Notes: generated by a model not told the origin, from the sequence alone. A stretch of DNA of 64,000 bases from Algimonas ampicilliniresistens (GCF_030159955.1 NZ_BSNK01000001.1:1240001-1304000), one strand, 5' to 3'. Numbered from the stretch's first letter, positions 1 through 9,228 are shown. Program-made: numbers and translations.

Positions 1-773
1 TGGATCATGTAGACACGGTGATCGACGTCTCAGCAGACTTTAGGCTCTCCGATCCGGCAGAATTTGAAGCCGTTTATGGTGCGCCACATAGCCAACCGGC
101 TTTGCTGGAAGACCGCGTTTACGGGCTGACGGAGTTCGCCCGAAGTGATCTTTTGGGCGCGCGTTTGGTGGCTTGTCCGGGCTGCTTTCCGACCTGTTCA
201 CTCTTGGCTTTACTGCCAGGGGTCGAGGCGTCTGCCTTCACAGATAGTCTCATCATCATTGATGCGAAGACGGGCGTAACCGGGGCGGGACGTAAAGCGA
301 CGCTCGGTCTCCACTTCTCAGAAGTTTCAGACGGCGCACATGCCTACGGGATTGGAAACCATCGCCACGCCCCTGAAATGGAACAAGAATTACGGCTGTT
401 TGGACATACGTCAGCGATCAGTTTCACTCCGCATCTCGTCCCGATGAACCGCGGTATGATCGCGACTTGTTATGTCGAGCTGACCGAGGATTGGTCGGTT
501 GAGCGGGTGAGACAACTCTATGCGGAACGCTATTCGGCAGACCCATTCGTCACAATCATGCCGGACGGCGAAGTGCCCCAGACGCGGCATGTTCGTGGAT
601 CGAACGAAGCGAGGATCGGCATCTTCGCTGACCGTGTTCCGGGCCGCGCGATTATCGTGTCGGTGATCGACAACCTCACAAAGGGGTCGAGCGGGCAGGC
701 GGTACAAAACTATAATCTCACGCAGGGCTGGACCGAGACACTCGGACTAGGGGCCACAGGGCTCTTTCCTTAA
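1..773 (+). CDS. argC: N-acetyl-gamma-glutamyl-phosphate reductase, 5' part missing
   Basis: Third enzyme of arginine biosynthesis: NADPH-dependent reduction of N-acetylglutamyl phosphate to the semialdehyde, in the cytoplasm. The frame is already open at base 3 (reads DHVDTVIDVSADFR), so the true start and the NADP-binding Rossmann N-terminus lie outside the window; an internal GTG at 18 is not taken as the start. The active-site cysteine sits in PGCFPT (codon at 183-185), and the catalytic histidine region reads HLVPMNRGM, both ArgC signatures. About 256 residues are visible of a usual 310-350. It is separated from the next gene by 73 bases. The family assignment is secure. Confidence 0.95.
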   Translation, partial: DHVDTVIDVSADFRLSDPAEFEAVYGAPHSQPALLEDRVYGLTEFARSDLLGARLVACPGCFPTCSLLALLPGVEASAFTDSLIIIDAKTGVTGAGRKATLGLHFSEVSDGAHAYGIGNHRHAPEMEQELRLFGHTSAISFTPHLVPMNRGMIATCYVELTEDWSVERVRQLYAERYSADPFVTIMPDGEVPQTRHVRGSNEARIGIFADRVPGRAIIVSVIDNLTKGSSGQAVQNYNLTQGWTETLGLGATGLFP

Positions 774-846
774 CGGACCAGTGATTTTTCCGGACCTGTG
801 CGTAAGTTTCACATGACGAACGCGACAAATTCGCTACTCTTACCCT

Positions 847-1188
847 ATGTCTATTCGCATCCTTGCTATCACCGCTCTTGCTGCCGCCACCTTACCGGGG
901 TGTGCCTCCGTAAAATTACCGGACCTCGATTTCATGGGCAACTCAGACTTCAATGAAGAGATTTCCGATTTGGAGATGAGCTTTCCGAGCCCTGGAGACA
1001 CACCGGATATGCCAGCCGGAGTCCGCACGGCCGAAGAATGGGATCAATCCGCGCGCGAGATGCAGGAACTCTACGATGATGTCGATGTCCCCGATCTAGA
1101 ACCCGCTCTGAGCCCAGAGGTGTTCGACCGTCAATTCGAAGCGGCCAAGGACGAGGCTGAAGAATATAAGGACGATGATCCGTCATGA
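847..1188 (+). CDS. small acidic predicted lipoprotein
   Basis: A 113-residue protein with a lipoprotein signal peptide: a short basic start (MSIR), a hydrophobic stretch and a lipobox TLPGC, so Cys19 would be acylated. The mature part is very acidic, rich in Asp, Glu and Pro, ends in DDDPS, and shows no domain I recognise. Its stop overlaps the start of the downstream aminotransferase gene (ATGA at 1185-1188), which suggests translational coupling. The function is unknown; the Asp/Glu-rich tail could be a periplasmic binding or spacer segment, but that is a guess. Confidence 0.75.
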   Translation: MSIRILAITALAAATLPGCASVKLPDLDFMGNSDFNEEISDLEMSFPSPGDTPDMPAGVRTAEEWDQSAREMQELYDDVDVPDLEPALSPEVFDRQFEAAKDEAEEYKDDDPS

Positions 1189-2423
1189 ACTGGCCTGTCC
1201 CCGACAAGACGTTTCGGGAAGAATTCTACAGGATCCAACGTCTCCCGCCTTATGTTTTTGCCGAAGTCAACAAGCTGAAGGCTGAACTCCGTGCGGATGG
1301 GTCCGACATCATCGATTTCGGCTTCGGCAATCCCGACCTGCCGACTCCCAAACATGTCATCGATAAGCTGATCGAGACGGTTCAGAAGCCCAATGTAACA
1401 GGCTATTCGGCCTCGCGTGGGATCAAAGGGCTACGCCAAGCCTGTGCGCGCTATTATGATCGGCGCTTTGATGTCTCGCTTAATCCAGAGACACAAGTCA
1501 TCGCCACAATCGGATCTAAGGAAGGGTTTGCCAACCTTGCGCAAGCGATCACTGCACCGGGCGACGTGATCTATGCGCCAGATCCATCTTATCCGCTCCA
1601 TGCTTATGGCTTCATCATCGCGGGTGCGAAGATCAAAGGCATTCCCGCCATTACGGCTGACGAGTATCTCGCTGGAGTGAAAAAGGCTCTATCTGAAGAC
1701 GATAAGCCCCCTTTGGCGATCGTGGTTTGCTTCCCATCGAACCCGACGGGCATGACCTGTGATTTGTCGTTCTATGAAGAGATCATCGCGATCGCAAAAG
1801 CCAATGATATCATTATCTTGTCGGACCTAGCGTATTCAGAAATCTATTTTGGCGATCCTCCGCCCTCTATCTTTCAGGTACCGGGTGCGCGGGACATTCT
1901 CGCTGTTGAGACCATCTCACTGTCCAAAACCTATTCCATGGCCGGATGGCGTATGGGTTTTGCCGTGGGTCATGAGCGCCTGATCGCAGCGCTAACCCGG
2001 GTGAAGTCCTACCTTGATTATGGGGCGTTTACACCGATCCAAGTCGCCGCCTGCGCGGCGCTCGACGGCCCGCAAGACCCTGTGGAACAGGCGCGCGCGA
2101 TTTATCGGTCACGGCGCGATGTCATGGTTGAAAGCTTTGGCCGAGCCGGTTGGACGATCCCAACGCCGGATGCGTCGATGTTTGCTTGGGCGCCTTTGCC
2201 AGAACAATATCGCGCGATGGGGTCTCTCGCCTTTTCAAAATATCTCATGCGGAATGCCGATGTGGCTGTCTCACCGGGCAATGGTTTTGGCGAACATGGC
2301 GAAGGCTATGTTCGGATCGCTTTGGTTGAGAATGAACAGCGCATTCGTCAGGCGGCCCGCAACATCAAACAGATGATGCAACGCGATCTAGCCAATGAGG
2401 CTAAGGCCAGCGCTGCAGAATAA
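1185..2423 (+). CDS. class I/II PLP aminotransferase, AlaC/DapL-like
   Basis: A fold-type I aminotransferase of 412 residues. The PLP lysine is Lys248 in the motif SLSKTYSMAGWRMGF; the substrate/PLP-phosphate motifs GSKEG and FPSNPTG are also present. This subgroup is annotated variably as LL-diaminopimelate aminotransferase or alanine-type transaminase (AlaC); the exact substrate cannot be fixed by eye. In many alphaproteobacteria this gene is followed by homoserine dehydrogenase, then glpX and recJ; here glpX follows after only 53 bases, so homoserine dehydrogenase must be elsewhere or absent. The start overlaps the stop of the upstream lipoprotein gene. Confidence 0.9.
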   Translation: MNWPVPDKTFREEFYRIQRLPPYVFAEVNKLKAELRADGSDIIDFGFGNPDLPTPKHVIDKLIETVQKPNVTGYSASRGIKGLRQACARYYDRRFDVSLNPETQVIATIGSKEGFANLAQAITAPGDVIYAPDPSYPLHAYGFIIAGAKIKGIPAITADEYLAGVKKALSEDDKPPLAIVVCFPSNPTGMTCDLSFYEEIIAIAKANDIIILSDLAYSEIYFGDPPPSIFQVPGARDILAVETISLSKTYSMAGWRMGFAVGHERLIAALTRVKSYLDYGAFTPIQVAACAALDGPQDPVEQARAIYRSRRDVMVESFGRAGWTIPTPDASMFAWAPLPEQYRAMGSLAFSKYLMRNADVAVSPGNGFGEHGEGYVRIALVENEQRIRQAARNIKQMMQRDLANEAKASAAE

Positions 2424-2476
2424 CGTCGACTGTGCTACGGCGCGCGACGAATCAAAACACCTGAAGGGCTTTTGAA

Positions 2477-3448
2477 ATGGGCAAGATTGGTTTTAATGCG
2501 GGACTCGCCGTGCAGGCGGCGCTCGTGACCGAACAAGCCGCGATTGCGGCGTCCGAGATGATCGGACGAGGTCGCGAAAAAGCAGCGGACCAAAAGGCCG
2601 TGGACGCTATGCGACGCGGTCTCAATGCGCTGGATATTCGCGGTCGGATCGTCATTGGCGAAGGCGAGCGCGATGAAGCCCCCATGCTCTATATTGGCGA
2701 GGAAGTCGGGACGGGCAAAGGCCCAGAAATTGACATCGCTCTCGATCCTTTGGAAGGTACAACCCTGACGGCCAAGGCGATGGCGAACGCTTTAGCTGTG
2801 ATGGCGTTTGCACCGCGCGGCGGTCTGCTGTTTGCCCCAGACGTCTATATGGACAAAATTGCGATTGGGCCGGGCTATGATGCCGGGACAATCAATCTAG
2901 CTGACAGCCCCGCCGACAATGTAAAACGTTTGGCCAAAGCCAAAGGCGTGACCCCCTCCGATATCACAGTTTGCGTGCTTGATCGCTCTCGCCATTCTGA
3001 CATCATCGATAGTCTGCGCGATATTGATGCGCGTGTCCGCCTTATCACGGACGGCGATGTGCAGGGCGTGATCAGCACGACCGACCCGGACACGCAGACC
3101 GATATGTATATTGGTCAGGGCGGGGCTCCCGAAGGTGTCCTAGCCGCCGCTGCTTTGCGCTGCATTGGTGGGCAGATGCAGGGGCGGCTGCATTTCCGCA
3201 ACGATGACGAAGTTGCCCGCGCCCGTCGTGTTGGCATTGATGATCTGGACAAAACCTATGATCTGGAAGGCCTAGCCTCCGGGCCGACGATTTTCTCGGC
3301 GACAGGCGTGACCCAAGGCTCCCTATTGGACGGGGTGAAGATCATGGGTGGACGCGTGCACACTCACACGCTGATCATGAACTCTGTCGATAGTGCGGTG
3401 CAGCGTTTGCGTTCTTCGCGCCCCTATAACCCTGGCAAGGCGGGATGA
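2477..3448 (+). CDS. glpX: class II fructose-1,6-bisphosphatase GlpX
   Basis: Hydrolyses fructose 1,6-bisphosphate to fructose 6-phosphate in gluconeogenesis; a cytoplasmic, metal-dependent enzyme. The 323-residue length is standard. Recognisable elements are GEGERDEAPMLYIGEEVG near residues 61-78 and the metal/phosphate-binding DPLEGTT beginning at Asp90. Class II enzymes belong to the inositol-monophosphatase-like superfamily and are unrelated to class I Fbp at motif level. An A-rich stretch with a weak Shine-Dalgarno (AAGGGC, about 8 bases ahead) precedes the ATG. The stop overlaps the recJ start (ATGA at 3445-3448). Confidence 0.95.
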   Translation: MGKIGFNAGLAVQAALVTEQAAIAASEMIGRGREKAADQKAVDAMRRGLNALDIRGRIVIGEGERDEAPMLYIGEEVGTGKGPEIDIALDPLEGTTLTAKAMANALAVMAFAPRGGLLFAPDVYMDKIAIGPGYDAGTINLADSPADNVKRLAKAKGVTPSDITVCVLDRSRHSDIIDSLRDIDARVRLITDGDVQGVISTTDPDTQTDMYIGQGGAPEGVLAAAALRCIGGQMQGRLHFRNDDEVARARRVGIDDLDKTYDLEGLASGPTIFSATGVTQGSLLDGVKIMGGRVHTHTLIMNSVDSAVQRLRSSRPYNPGKAG

Positions 3449-5202
3449 CGGATCGCCCAGCCTTATTGGGGGTCGAGCGATCTCTATTGGGCAAAAAATG
3501 GATCGCCCGTGCCAGCGATGAGGACATCACAAAGGTCCAACAAACGTCAGGCCTAGACCGTATTCGGTCAGCCTTATTAGCGGGTCGCGGTGTGCCGGGG
3601 GAGACGGCTGAGCGTTATCTCGTCCCGACATTGAAGGCGGATCTGCCGGATCCGTCCACCCTGACAGACATGGATACTGCGGCGGGCCGGATTCTGGACC
3701 GGATCGAGGCGGGTAAACGAGTCACGCTCTTCTCTGACTATGACGTCGATGGCGGCACATCAGCCGCGCAGATGATCCGATGGGGGCGGGGGCTCGGCTA
3801 TGAGTTTGGACTACATGTCCCAGACCGCATCCGCGATGGTTACGGTCCGTCACAACAGGCCTTTGAGGTTTTAAAAGGCGAGGGGACAGACCTTGTTGTC
3901 ACGCTGGATTGCGGCGCGGCAGCCCATGAAGCCTTGCACGCCGCCGCAAAGATCAATTTGCCCGTGATCATCATAGATCACCACCTGATGGACGGGTTGC
4001 CGCCTGCCGAGGCCATCGTAAATCCGAACCGTCCTGATGATGAGAGCGGTCTTGGCTATCTGGCCGCCGCCGGTGTGACCTTTATGCTGGTCGTGGCGTT
4101 GAACCGAGAAGCAAAGCGGCGAGGGTTAAAGCCAACGCTTGATATTCGCGAATTACTCGGCCTCGCCGGGCTTGGCACAATTTGCGATGTTGTTCCGATG
4201 GTGGGGCTCAACCGACTTCTGGTTAAACACGGCCTAAAGGTCATGGATCGTCAGCGGATCGCCGGATTGAACGCGCTGGCGGCTGTGGCCAAGGCCACAC
4301 CACCTTTCACCACTTATCATGCTGGTTTCGTCCTCGGGCCACGAATCAATGCAGGCGGTCGGATTGGCCGTTCTGAGATGGGGGCTGAGATGCTCTCGAC
4401 AGACGATCTGGCGCTCGCCCATTCTCACGCTTTTGAACTCGACCGGCTGAACCGAGAACGCCGGACCATGCAGGACGATATGCTCCGCGCGGCAACAGAA
4501 CAGGCCGAACGTCAGGATAACCGCGCTATTATTGTCGTGTCGATGGAAGGCTGGCATCCGGGTGTGATCGGGATTGTTGCAGGGCGACTCAAAGATCGGT
4601 TCGAACGGCCAGCTATTGTGATCGGGATTGATGAGGACGGTGTCGGCAAAGGCTCAGGTCGGTCAATCTCTGGCGTCGACCTCGGCACAGCCTTCACCCA
4701 GGCCAAAAAGGCGGGTCTGCTACAATCTGGTGGTGGTCACGCCATGGCGGGCGGCCTGACCGTAGAAGGCGCGCGGGTTGGCGAGCTAACGGACTGGTTG
4801 GAGGATCGGCTCTCAGGTGACGTTGCTGCAGCGCGCGCGGCACCCATATCCAAAGTCGATCTCAGCCTAGCACCGAGTGCAGTCGATCTCGACCTTCTGA
4901 CCATTATCGATTCGGTCGGCCCCTATGGCCCACAGAACCCTGGCCCGGTCTTTGCCTTTTCAGATGTCCGGATTGCCTTCTCTAAACGCCTCAGTGGTGG
5001 CCATGTTCGGTTCACGGCAGAAGGTCGGGGCGGGGACCGCGTGTCGGGAATCTTGTTTCGCGGCGATGAAACTGAACTTGGACAGGCTTTGCTAGAGGCG
5101 GGCGATCGCCGCCTTCATCTACTCGGACAGGTCAAACGGAACAGCTATCAAGGGCGTGAAAGTGCGGACTTTCACCTCAAAGACATCGCTTGGGCGGTGT
5201 AG
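3445..5202 (+). CDS. recJ: single-stranded-DNA-specific 5'-3' exonuclease RecJ
   Basis: A DHH-superfamily exonuclease that degrades single-stranded DNA 5' to 3' in recombination, mismatch and base-excision repair. In 585 residues it has the first metal motif FSDYDVDGG (Asp98, Asp100, Asp102), the DHH signature IIIDHH (residues 176-180), and the DHHA1 glycine motif GGGHAMAGG near residue 430, followed by an OB-like C-terminus. The length fits the family. It is translationally coupled to glpX by a 4-base overlap and followed by tRNA-Glu, an arrangement shared by several alphaproteobacteria. Confidence 0.96.
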   Translation: MTDRPALLGVERSLLGKKWIARASDEDITKVQQTSGLDRIRSALLAGRGVPGETAERYLVPTLKADLPDPSTLTDMDTAAGRILDRIEAGKRVTLFSDYDVDGGTSAAQMIRWGRGLGYEFGLHVPDRIRDGYGPSQQAFEVLKGEGTDLVVTLDCGAAAHEALHAAAKINLPVIIIDHHLMDGLPPAEAIVNPNRPDDESGLGYLAAAGVTFMLVVALNREAKRRGLKPTLDIRELLGLAGLGTICDVVPMVGLNRLLVKHGLKVMDRQRIAGLNALAAVAKATPPFTTYHAGFVLGPRINAGGRIGRSEMGAEMLSTDDLALAHSHAFELDRLNRERRTMQDDMLRAATEQAERQDNRAIIVVSMEGWHPGVIGIVAGRLKDRFERPAIVIGIDEDGVGKGSGRSISGVDLGTAFTQAKKAGLLQSGGGHAMAGGLTVEGARVGELTDWLEDRLSGDVAAARAAPISKVDLSLAPSAVDLDLLTIIDSVGPYGPQNPGPVFAFSDVRIAFSKRLSGGHVRFTAEGRGGDRVSGILFRGDETELGQALLEAGDRRLHLLGQVKRNSYQGRESADFHLKDIAWAV

Positions 5203-5297
5203 CACGACACACCTGCTGCATTTTCATGACATATGCGCGATCTTTTCCGCTTGAAAGCTCGCACCCTCTTTCATATATGGCGGCTCGCAACAGAGTG

Positions 5298-5371
5298 GTC
5301 CCTTCGTCTATCGGTTAGGACGCCAGGTTTTCAACCTGGAAAGAGGGGTTCGATTCCCCTAGGGACTGCCA
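5298..5371 (+). tRNA. tRNA-Glu (anticodon TTC)
   Basis: A cloverleaf can be drawn: acceptor GGTCCCT pairs with AGGGACT (one G-T at the end), the anticodon arm is CCAGG-TTTTCAA-CCTGG with TTC at the anticodon positions, the T arm is AGGGG-TTCGATT-CCCCT, and G-CCA is encoded at the 3' end. It lies 95 bases downstream of recJ. Confidence 0.96.
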
Positions 5372-5529
5372 GTTGCCTTTTGACACTCATTGTGGGCTTA
5401 ATGCTCCTCACCGTGTCTCTTCCTCCATTCCGTAGTTAGACGAAATAGGCATTTGTGTCTGTTCAGCATTGTCGAACCCTTCCGGTGAGTTCGATTTGGC
5501 TGTAGTCACAACCTATGGTATAAAAAGCT

Positions 5530-6033
5530 ATGAAGCTACTTGTCATTGCCATCGGCGCGCTTGCGATTACGGCCTGCGCCACCACAAACACCACTCAACT
5601 AAGTGAGAACACCTATCACATTGAGATGCGGGGAAAGACCTTCGCCGATGGGATCAAAACGAGCGATCAGGCTTATCTTACTTCCGCAGAAACCACGATA
5701 GACGCGGGTCATCGCTACTTTTTGGTTCAATCGGTGGATGACAGCTTCAAAACCAAAGATGTCGTAAGGCCGGGCGTTTACAGAAAAAGTTTGAAGGTGT
5801 TCGCTGTCAATACGGGCGAAACGAAATACCCAACGGGACCGGAAGCGAAGGCTTACTTTCCCTCGCAAGTGTCTTCAGTCCAAAATCCGGGTTTGGACGC
5901 TGTCATAGAAACTTATGCGCACCGACCATCAGTTGATGCCGTCGATGCCTATGAGATCGTGACCCTGCTGGGTTCGCGGTTAAACCCTGACCGATGGACG
6001 CCCGAGGCTCTCGAAGGGCTCAGGCGGCAGTAA
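5530..6033 (+). CDS. predicted lipoprotein resembling the CC0125/CC1285 family
   Basis: A 167-residue protein with a signal peptide and lipobox (MKLLVIAIGALAITAC), predicting acylation at Cys16. The mature N-terminus reads TYHIEMRGKTFADG, followed by a region with SAETTIDAGHRYFLV. This pattern of a beta-strand with RGN/RGK followed by 'AAELT...G..YF' resembles the alphaproteobacterial CC0125/CC1285 lipoprotein family; the match is from memory and moderate. The rest is mixed alpha/beta without catalytic motifs. The gene stands alone between tRNA-Glu and a DUF192 gene. Function unknown. Confidence 0.75.
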   Translation: MKLLVIAIGALAITACATTNTTQLSENTYHIEMRGKTFADGIKTSDQAYLTSAETTIDAGHRYFLVQSVDDSFKTKDVVRPGVYRKSLKVFAVNTGETKYPTGPEAKAYFPSQVSSVQNPGLDAVIETYAHRPSVDAVDAYEIVTLLGSRLNPDRWTPEALEGLRRQ

Positions 6034-6153
6034 CTCGCGCCAAGCCTTTGTTTTCGCAGCGCAGGGTGTCGCTCGTAGGGTGACTATTGGTGTTTCCGTC
6101 ATCAGTGCGATTTTTACCTGACAGAGCCGGGGGCTGTGGCTAGAGGTTCGACT

Positions 6154-6636
6154 ATGAAACGTGCTCTAATTTCCGCTCTCTTCGTTGCTTTAGCGTCAAC
6201 GGCGTATACGTCGCCAGTTTTCGCGCAGACTGACCAAAATGATGTTGTTGATTTCGGTGAGCCCCAACCTCTGAGCATTGTTTCAGAGAATGGAACCCAC
6301 GCCTTCTTGGTCGAAGAAGCCAAAACTATCGATCAGCAGGCTCGCGGCATGATGTGGCGCGACTCAATGGGCGAAGATGAGGGCATGATCTTCGAGTTTG
6401 CAGAACCCAAAGTCGCCACGATCTGGATGAAGAACACGGCGATACCGCTCGATATCTTGTTTGTTCGCTCCAATGGTCAGATTTTGAAGATCGAACATAT
6501 GGCGCAACCCTACAAGCTGCGTTCGGCCAGTTCGGAAGCTACTGTCGCGGCTGTTGTTGAGCTTAAGGGCGGACGGGCCCTAGAACTGGGGATTAAACCC
6601 GGAGATACAGTTGAGCACCCATTTTTCGGCAGCTAA
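6154..6636 (+). CDS. exported DUF192 family protein
   Basis: The ATG at 6154 is preferred over an in-frame GTG at 6136 because it directly opens a Sec signal peptide (MKRALISALFVALASTAYTS, cleavage near VFA-QT) and has AGAGGT upstream. The mature part carries the DUF192 hallmarks: QQARGMMWRDSMGEDEGMIF, then IWMKNTAIPLDILFV, and the C-terminal LELKGG-like segment VVELKGGRALELGIKPGD. The family forms a small beta-barrel of unknown biochemical role, usually periplasmic. The gene lies just before tRNA-Pro. Family identity is firm; function is not known. Confidence 0.92.
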   Translation: MKRALISALFVALASTAYTSPVFAQTDQNDVVDFGEPQPLSIVSENGTHAFLVEEAKTIDQQARGMMWRDSMGEDEGMIFEFAEPKVATIWMKNTAIPLDILFVRSNGQILKIEHMAQPYKLRSASSEATVAAVVELKGGRALELGIKPGDTVEHPFFGS

Positions 6637-6683
6637 CGACTTGCGCCTGCGCGCGAACCGTCTAAGAGCCGCTTCGTCTGGAA

Positions 6684-6760
<77 letters not shown>

Positions 6761-6835
6761 GACATCCCAAACTCAACCCAATGTAAGCCTTGTCTTAACG
6801 CCTCTGACCTAGCGTCTCCCAAAGAGGGTTACGCT

Positions 6836-8764
6836 ATGACGCCAACGGCATCGGGATTAAGGCAGGCCACGGCGCCTGGCGGCGGCGCGCGGCGTCAGCC
6901 TGCCCAGATCGAAATAGGTCGAATTCTCAATGTAGGGTCGTCTGAGGCGCTCATTTCGATCAGCAAAACCATTATCCGGGATAATAAGTTACATCTCGCG
7001 CAGATCGGCACGATTCTCAAAATTCTGACTAGTCAGTCCATCGTTGTCGCGATGGTGTCATCGCTCCAAATTGGTGCGACCGATAATGAGGGGGAGAATG
7101 ATGGATGCATGGCGAAGCTGAGCATCCTGGGTGAGATCACGACGAATCCTACCACGCGAGAAACGAAGTTTTTCAGAGGGGTTCGGACGTTCCCCGTCGT
7201 CAATGAAGCCGTTTACGCCATGTCGCCTTCAGACTTGCAGTTAATCTTTGCGAGAGAGAATACCGCCTGCATCGAAATCGGACGCTTGCAGCAAGATAGT
7301 AGCATCGTTGCCAAAGTTCGCACGGATGACATGTTGTCCAAACATTTCGCCATCATTGGATCTACAGGTTCAGGGAAGTCCTGCACAGTCGCATTGGTTC
7401 TGCAGTCCATTTTGAACGCCAACCCGAACGGGCACATCGTACTGTTCGATCCACATAACGAATATTCCAAGAGTTTTGGCGCGCGGGCAGAGGTCATCAC
7501 GGGGGAGACTCTCGACCTCCCGCTTTGGATGTTTGATTTTGCCGAAACCTCTGAGCTTCTGACGTCCGATATCGAAGACCAAGCGCGCGAGGAGGACGAA
7601 ATCCTTCACGACGTTATTCTGAAAGCCAAACGTCTGTTTGAGCGCGCCAATCAAAGCAGTGATGTTAGCGCACAGGTCAATCTCGACGACATTGAATATG
7701 AGCTGCAGCGTGCAACCCATATCACTTTGGATAGCCCGGTCCCGTACCGTATTCGCGATGTGGTTAAGCTGATTGACCATGAAATGGGCAGGCTTGAGAA
7801 TAATTCGAACCTTCAGCCCTATAAGAGGCTAAAGCGTCGCATCGCGACCCTGATCTCCGATCCTCGCTACGCCTTTATTTTCCGCAATCAGGCCAAGCCG
7901 AAGTCCATACAGGACATTATGGGTCCGATTTTCCGGCTACCTGTCAATGGAAAGCCGATTTCGATTCTGGATTTCTCATCAATCCCGTCTGAAACGCTCA
8001 ATGTTGTCGTATCCGTTGTCAGCCGACTCGCTTTTGAATTAGCCACCTGGTCCAAACGTAAAATCCCCATTTTGCTCGTCTGCGAAGAAGCGCACCGCTA
8101 TATTCCACGCGATCCGAGCTTAGGCTTTGCCTCTACGCGGAAGATCATTTCCCGCATTGCCAAAGAAGGTCGGAAATACGGTGTGTCTCTGGGCATTATT
8201 TCGCAACGTCCGTCCGAGCTTGAGCCGAGCACCTTATCGCAATGTTCAACGATATTTTCGATGCGTCTGTCGAATGAAGTCGACCAGAACTTTGTTCGCT
8301 CGGCCGTTCCTGACGGGGCGGCTGAGTTGTTGGCCTTCCTACCGTCGCTTGGAACGGCTGAAACCATGGTCTTCGGTGAAGCCGTCAACCTGCCCATGCG
8401 CGTGCTGCTGAATAATCTACCCGAAGAATATCGTCCGCACAGTTCCAGCGCATCCTTCACAAAACTTTGGACCCACGACACAGCGACCCCGCAACTCATG
8501 CACGGGGTCTATGAGAGCTGGAAAAAGCGAAGTCATGCTTCTGACGTGAATTTACCCCCTCAGACACCTCATGCGGCTCGACCGCATTCAGTTCAAACTC
8601 AGCCCGCGCCAAGAGCTGTGGCACAGCAACGGGCTGGCTCACCGGGATACCCGGCTCAACCGCACACTCAAGGCGGGCAGGCGCACGCGCAGCCTCTTAC
8701 GAAGGGTCAGGCATTGAGTGACGTGAAACGGTTGCTCAACGCGGCTTTTCACAAGGAAAACTGA
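6836..8764 (+). CDS. HerA-type ATPase (DUF87), orphan
   Basis: A 642-residue HerA/FtsK-superfamily P-loop ATPase. It has an N-terminal beta-rich (HAS-barrel-like) region to about residue 150, Walker A GSTGSGKSC at residue 175, a Walker B/acidic motif ILLVCEEAHRYIP near 412-424, then the conserved GRKYGVSLGIISQRPSEL segment typical of DUF87 proteins. The last 80 residues are Pro/Gln/His/Ala-rich and probably disordered. Archaeal HerA pairs with NurA in DNA-end processing, and some bacterial HerA proteins pair with SIR2- or nuclease-type partners in phage defence. No such partner is adjacent: the neighbours are tRNA-Pro and a complex I subunit gene. The start has GAGGGT upstream. Its role here is unknown. 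Confidence 0.88.
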   Translation: MTPTASGLRQATAPGGGARRQPAQIEIGRILNVGSSEALISISKTIIRDNKLHLAQIGTILKILTSQSIVVAMVSSLQIGATDNEGENDGCMAKLSILGEITTNPTTRETKFFRGVRTFPVVNEAVYAMSPSDLQLIFARENTACIEIGRLQQDSSIVAKVRTDDMLSKHFAIIGSTGSGKSCTVALVLQSILNANPNGHIVLFDPHNEYSKSFGARAEVITGETLDLPLWMFDFAETSELLTSDIEDQAREEDEILHDVILKAKRLFERANQSSDVSAQVNLDDIEYELQRATHITLDSPVPYRIRDVVKLIDHEMGRLENNSNLQPYKRLKRRIATLISDPRYAFIFRNQAKPKSIQDIMGPIFRLPVNGKPISILDFSSIPSETLNVVVSVVSRLAFELATWSKRKIPILLVCEEAHRYIPRDPSLGFASTRKIISRIAKEGRKYGVSLGIISQRPSELEPSTLSQCSTIFSMRLSNEVDQNFVRSAVPDGAAELLAFLPSLGTAETMVFGEAVNLPMRVLLNNLPEEYRPHSSSASFTKLWTHDTATPQLMHGVYESWKKRSHASDVNLPPQTPHAARPHSVQTQPAPRAVAQQRAGSPGYPAQPHTQGGQAHAQPLTKGQALSDVKRLLNAAFHKEN

Positions 8765-8818
8765 GCCCAGACGCGGGACGAACTTGCCAGCCGCGCACCG
8801 CCCCGCTAACGCCGCTCT

Positions 8819-9124
8819 ATGTACGCCAAGATCTACAGACCACGCCCATCGGCGATGAGCTCGGGACGCGCCAAGACCCACCACTGGATTCTCGAATTTG
8901 AGAGCGAAGAACCGCACTCAATCGATCCGCTGACGGGTAATGCGATTTCGACCGATACGCGGGAGCAGATCCGGATGACATTTGACACTTTGGACGAGGC
9001 TGTATCCTACGCCAAAACGAATGACATTCCGCACCGTGTGCATGGATCAAAGGATTCGAAACGGATCCCACGATCATATTCCGAAAATTTCGCCTTTAAT
9101 CGCAAGTTGCCCTGGACCCATTAG
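8819..9124 (+). CDS. complex I accessory subunit, NDUFS4/ETC family
   Basis: A 101-residue protein matching the alphaproteobacterial 'ETC complex I subunit conserved region' family, homologous to mitochondrial NDUFS4 (18 kDa subunit). Seen motifs: MYAKIYRPRPSAMSSGRAKT at the start, WILEFE, FDTLDEAVSYAK in the middle, and the C-terminal signature YSENFAFNRKLPWTH. It is thought to associate with the peripheral arm of NADH:quinone oxidoreductase at the membrane's cytoplasmic face. It lies 20 bases before tRNA-Arg, an arrangement I recall from related genomes. The nuo operon itself is not in the window. Confidence 0.93.
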   Translation: MYAKIYRPRPSAMSSGRAKTHHWILEFESEEPHSIDPLTGNAISTDTREQIRMTFDTLDEAVSYAKTNDIPHRVHGSKDSKRIPRSYSENFAFNRKLPWTH

Positions 9125-9144
9125 GGTCAGGTCACTTGTCAGTC

Positions 9145-9221
9145 GGCCCCGTAGCTCAACTGGATAGAGCAGCTGACTTCTAATCTGCAGGTTGGGGGTT
9201 CAAGTCCTCCCGGGGTCGCCA
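9145..9221 (+). tRNA. tRNA-Arg (anticodon TCT)
   Basis: Acceptor GGCCCCG pairs with CGGGGTC (one G-T), the T arm is GGGGG-TTCAAGT-CCTCC, and G-CCA is encoded. The anticodon stem/loop is GCTGA-CTTCTAA-TCTGC, giving anticodon TCT with one T-T mismatch in the stem. The gene ends 8 bases before the stop codon of the convergent esterase-like gene. Confidence 0.93.
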
Positions 9222-9228
9222 TTTTTCG

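Noticed and set aside
7370-7780. A minus-strand open frame (136 codons) inside the HerA gene.
   Set aside because: It is a shadow of the HerA coding frame with no ribosome binding site or domain.
6836-8764. A complete HerA-based phage-defence system.
   Set aside because: No nuclease, NurA or SIR2 partner is adjacent; both neighbours are housekeeping genes.
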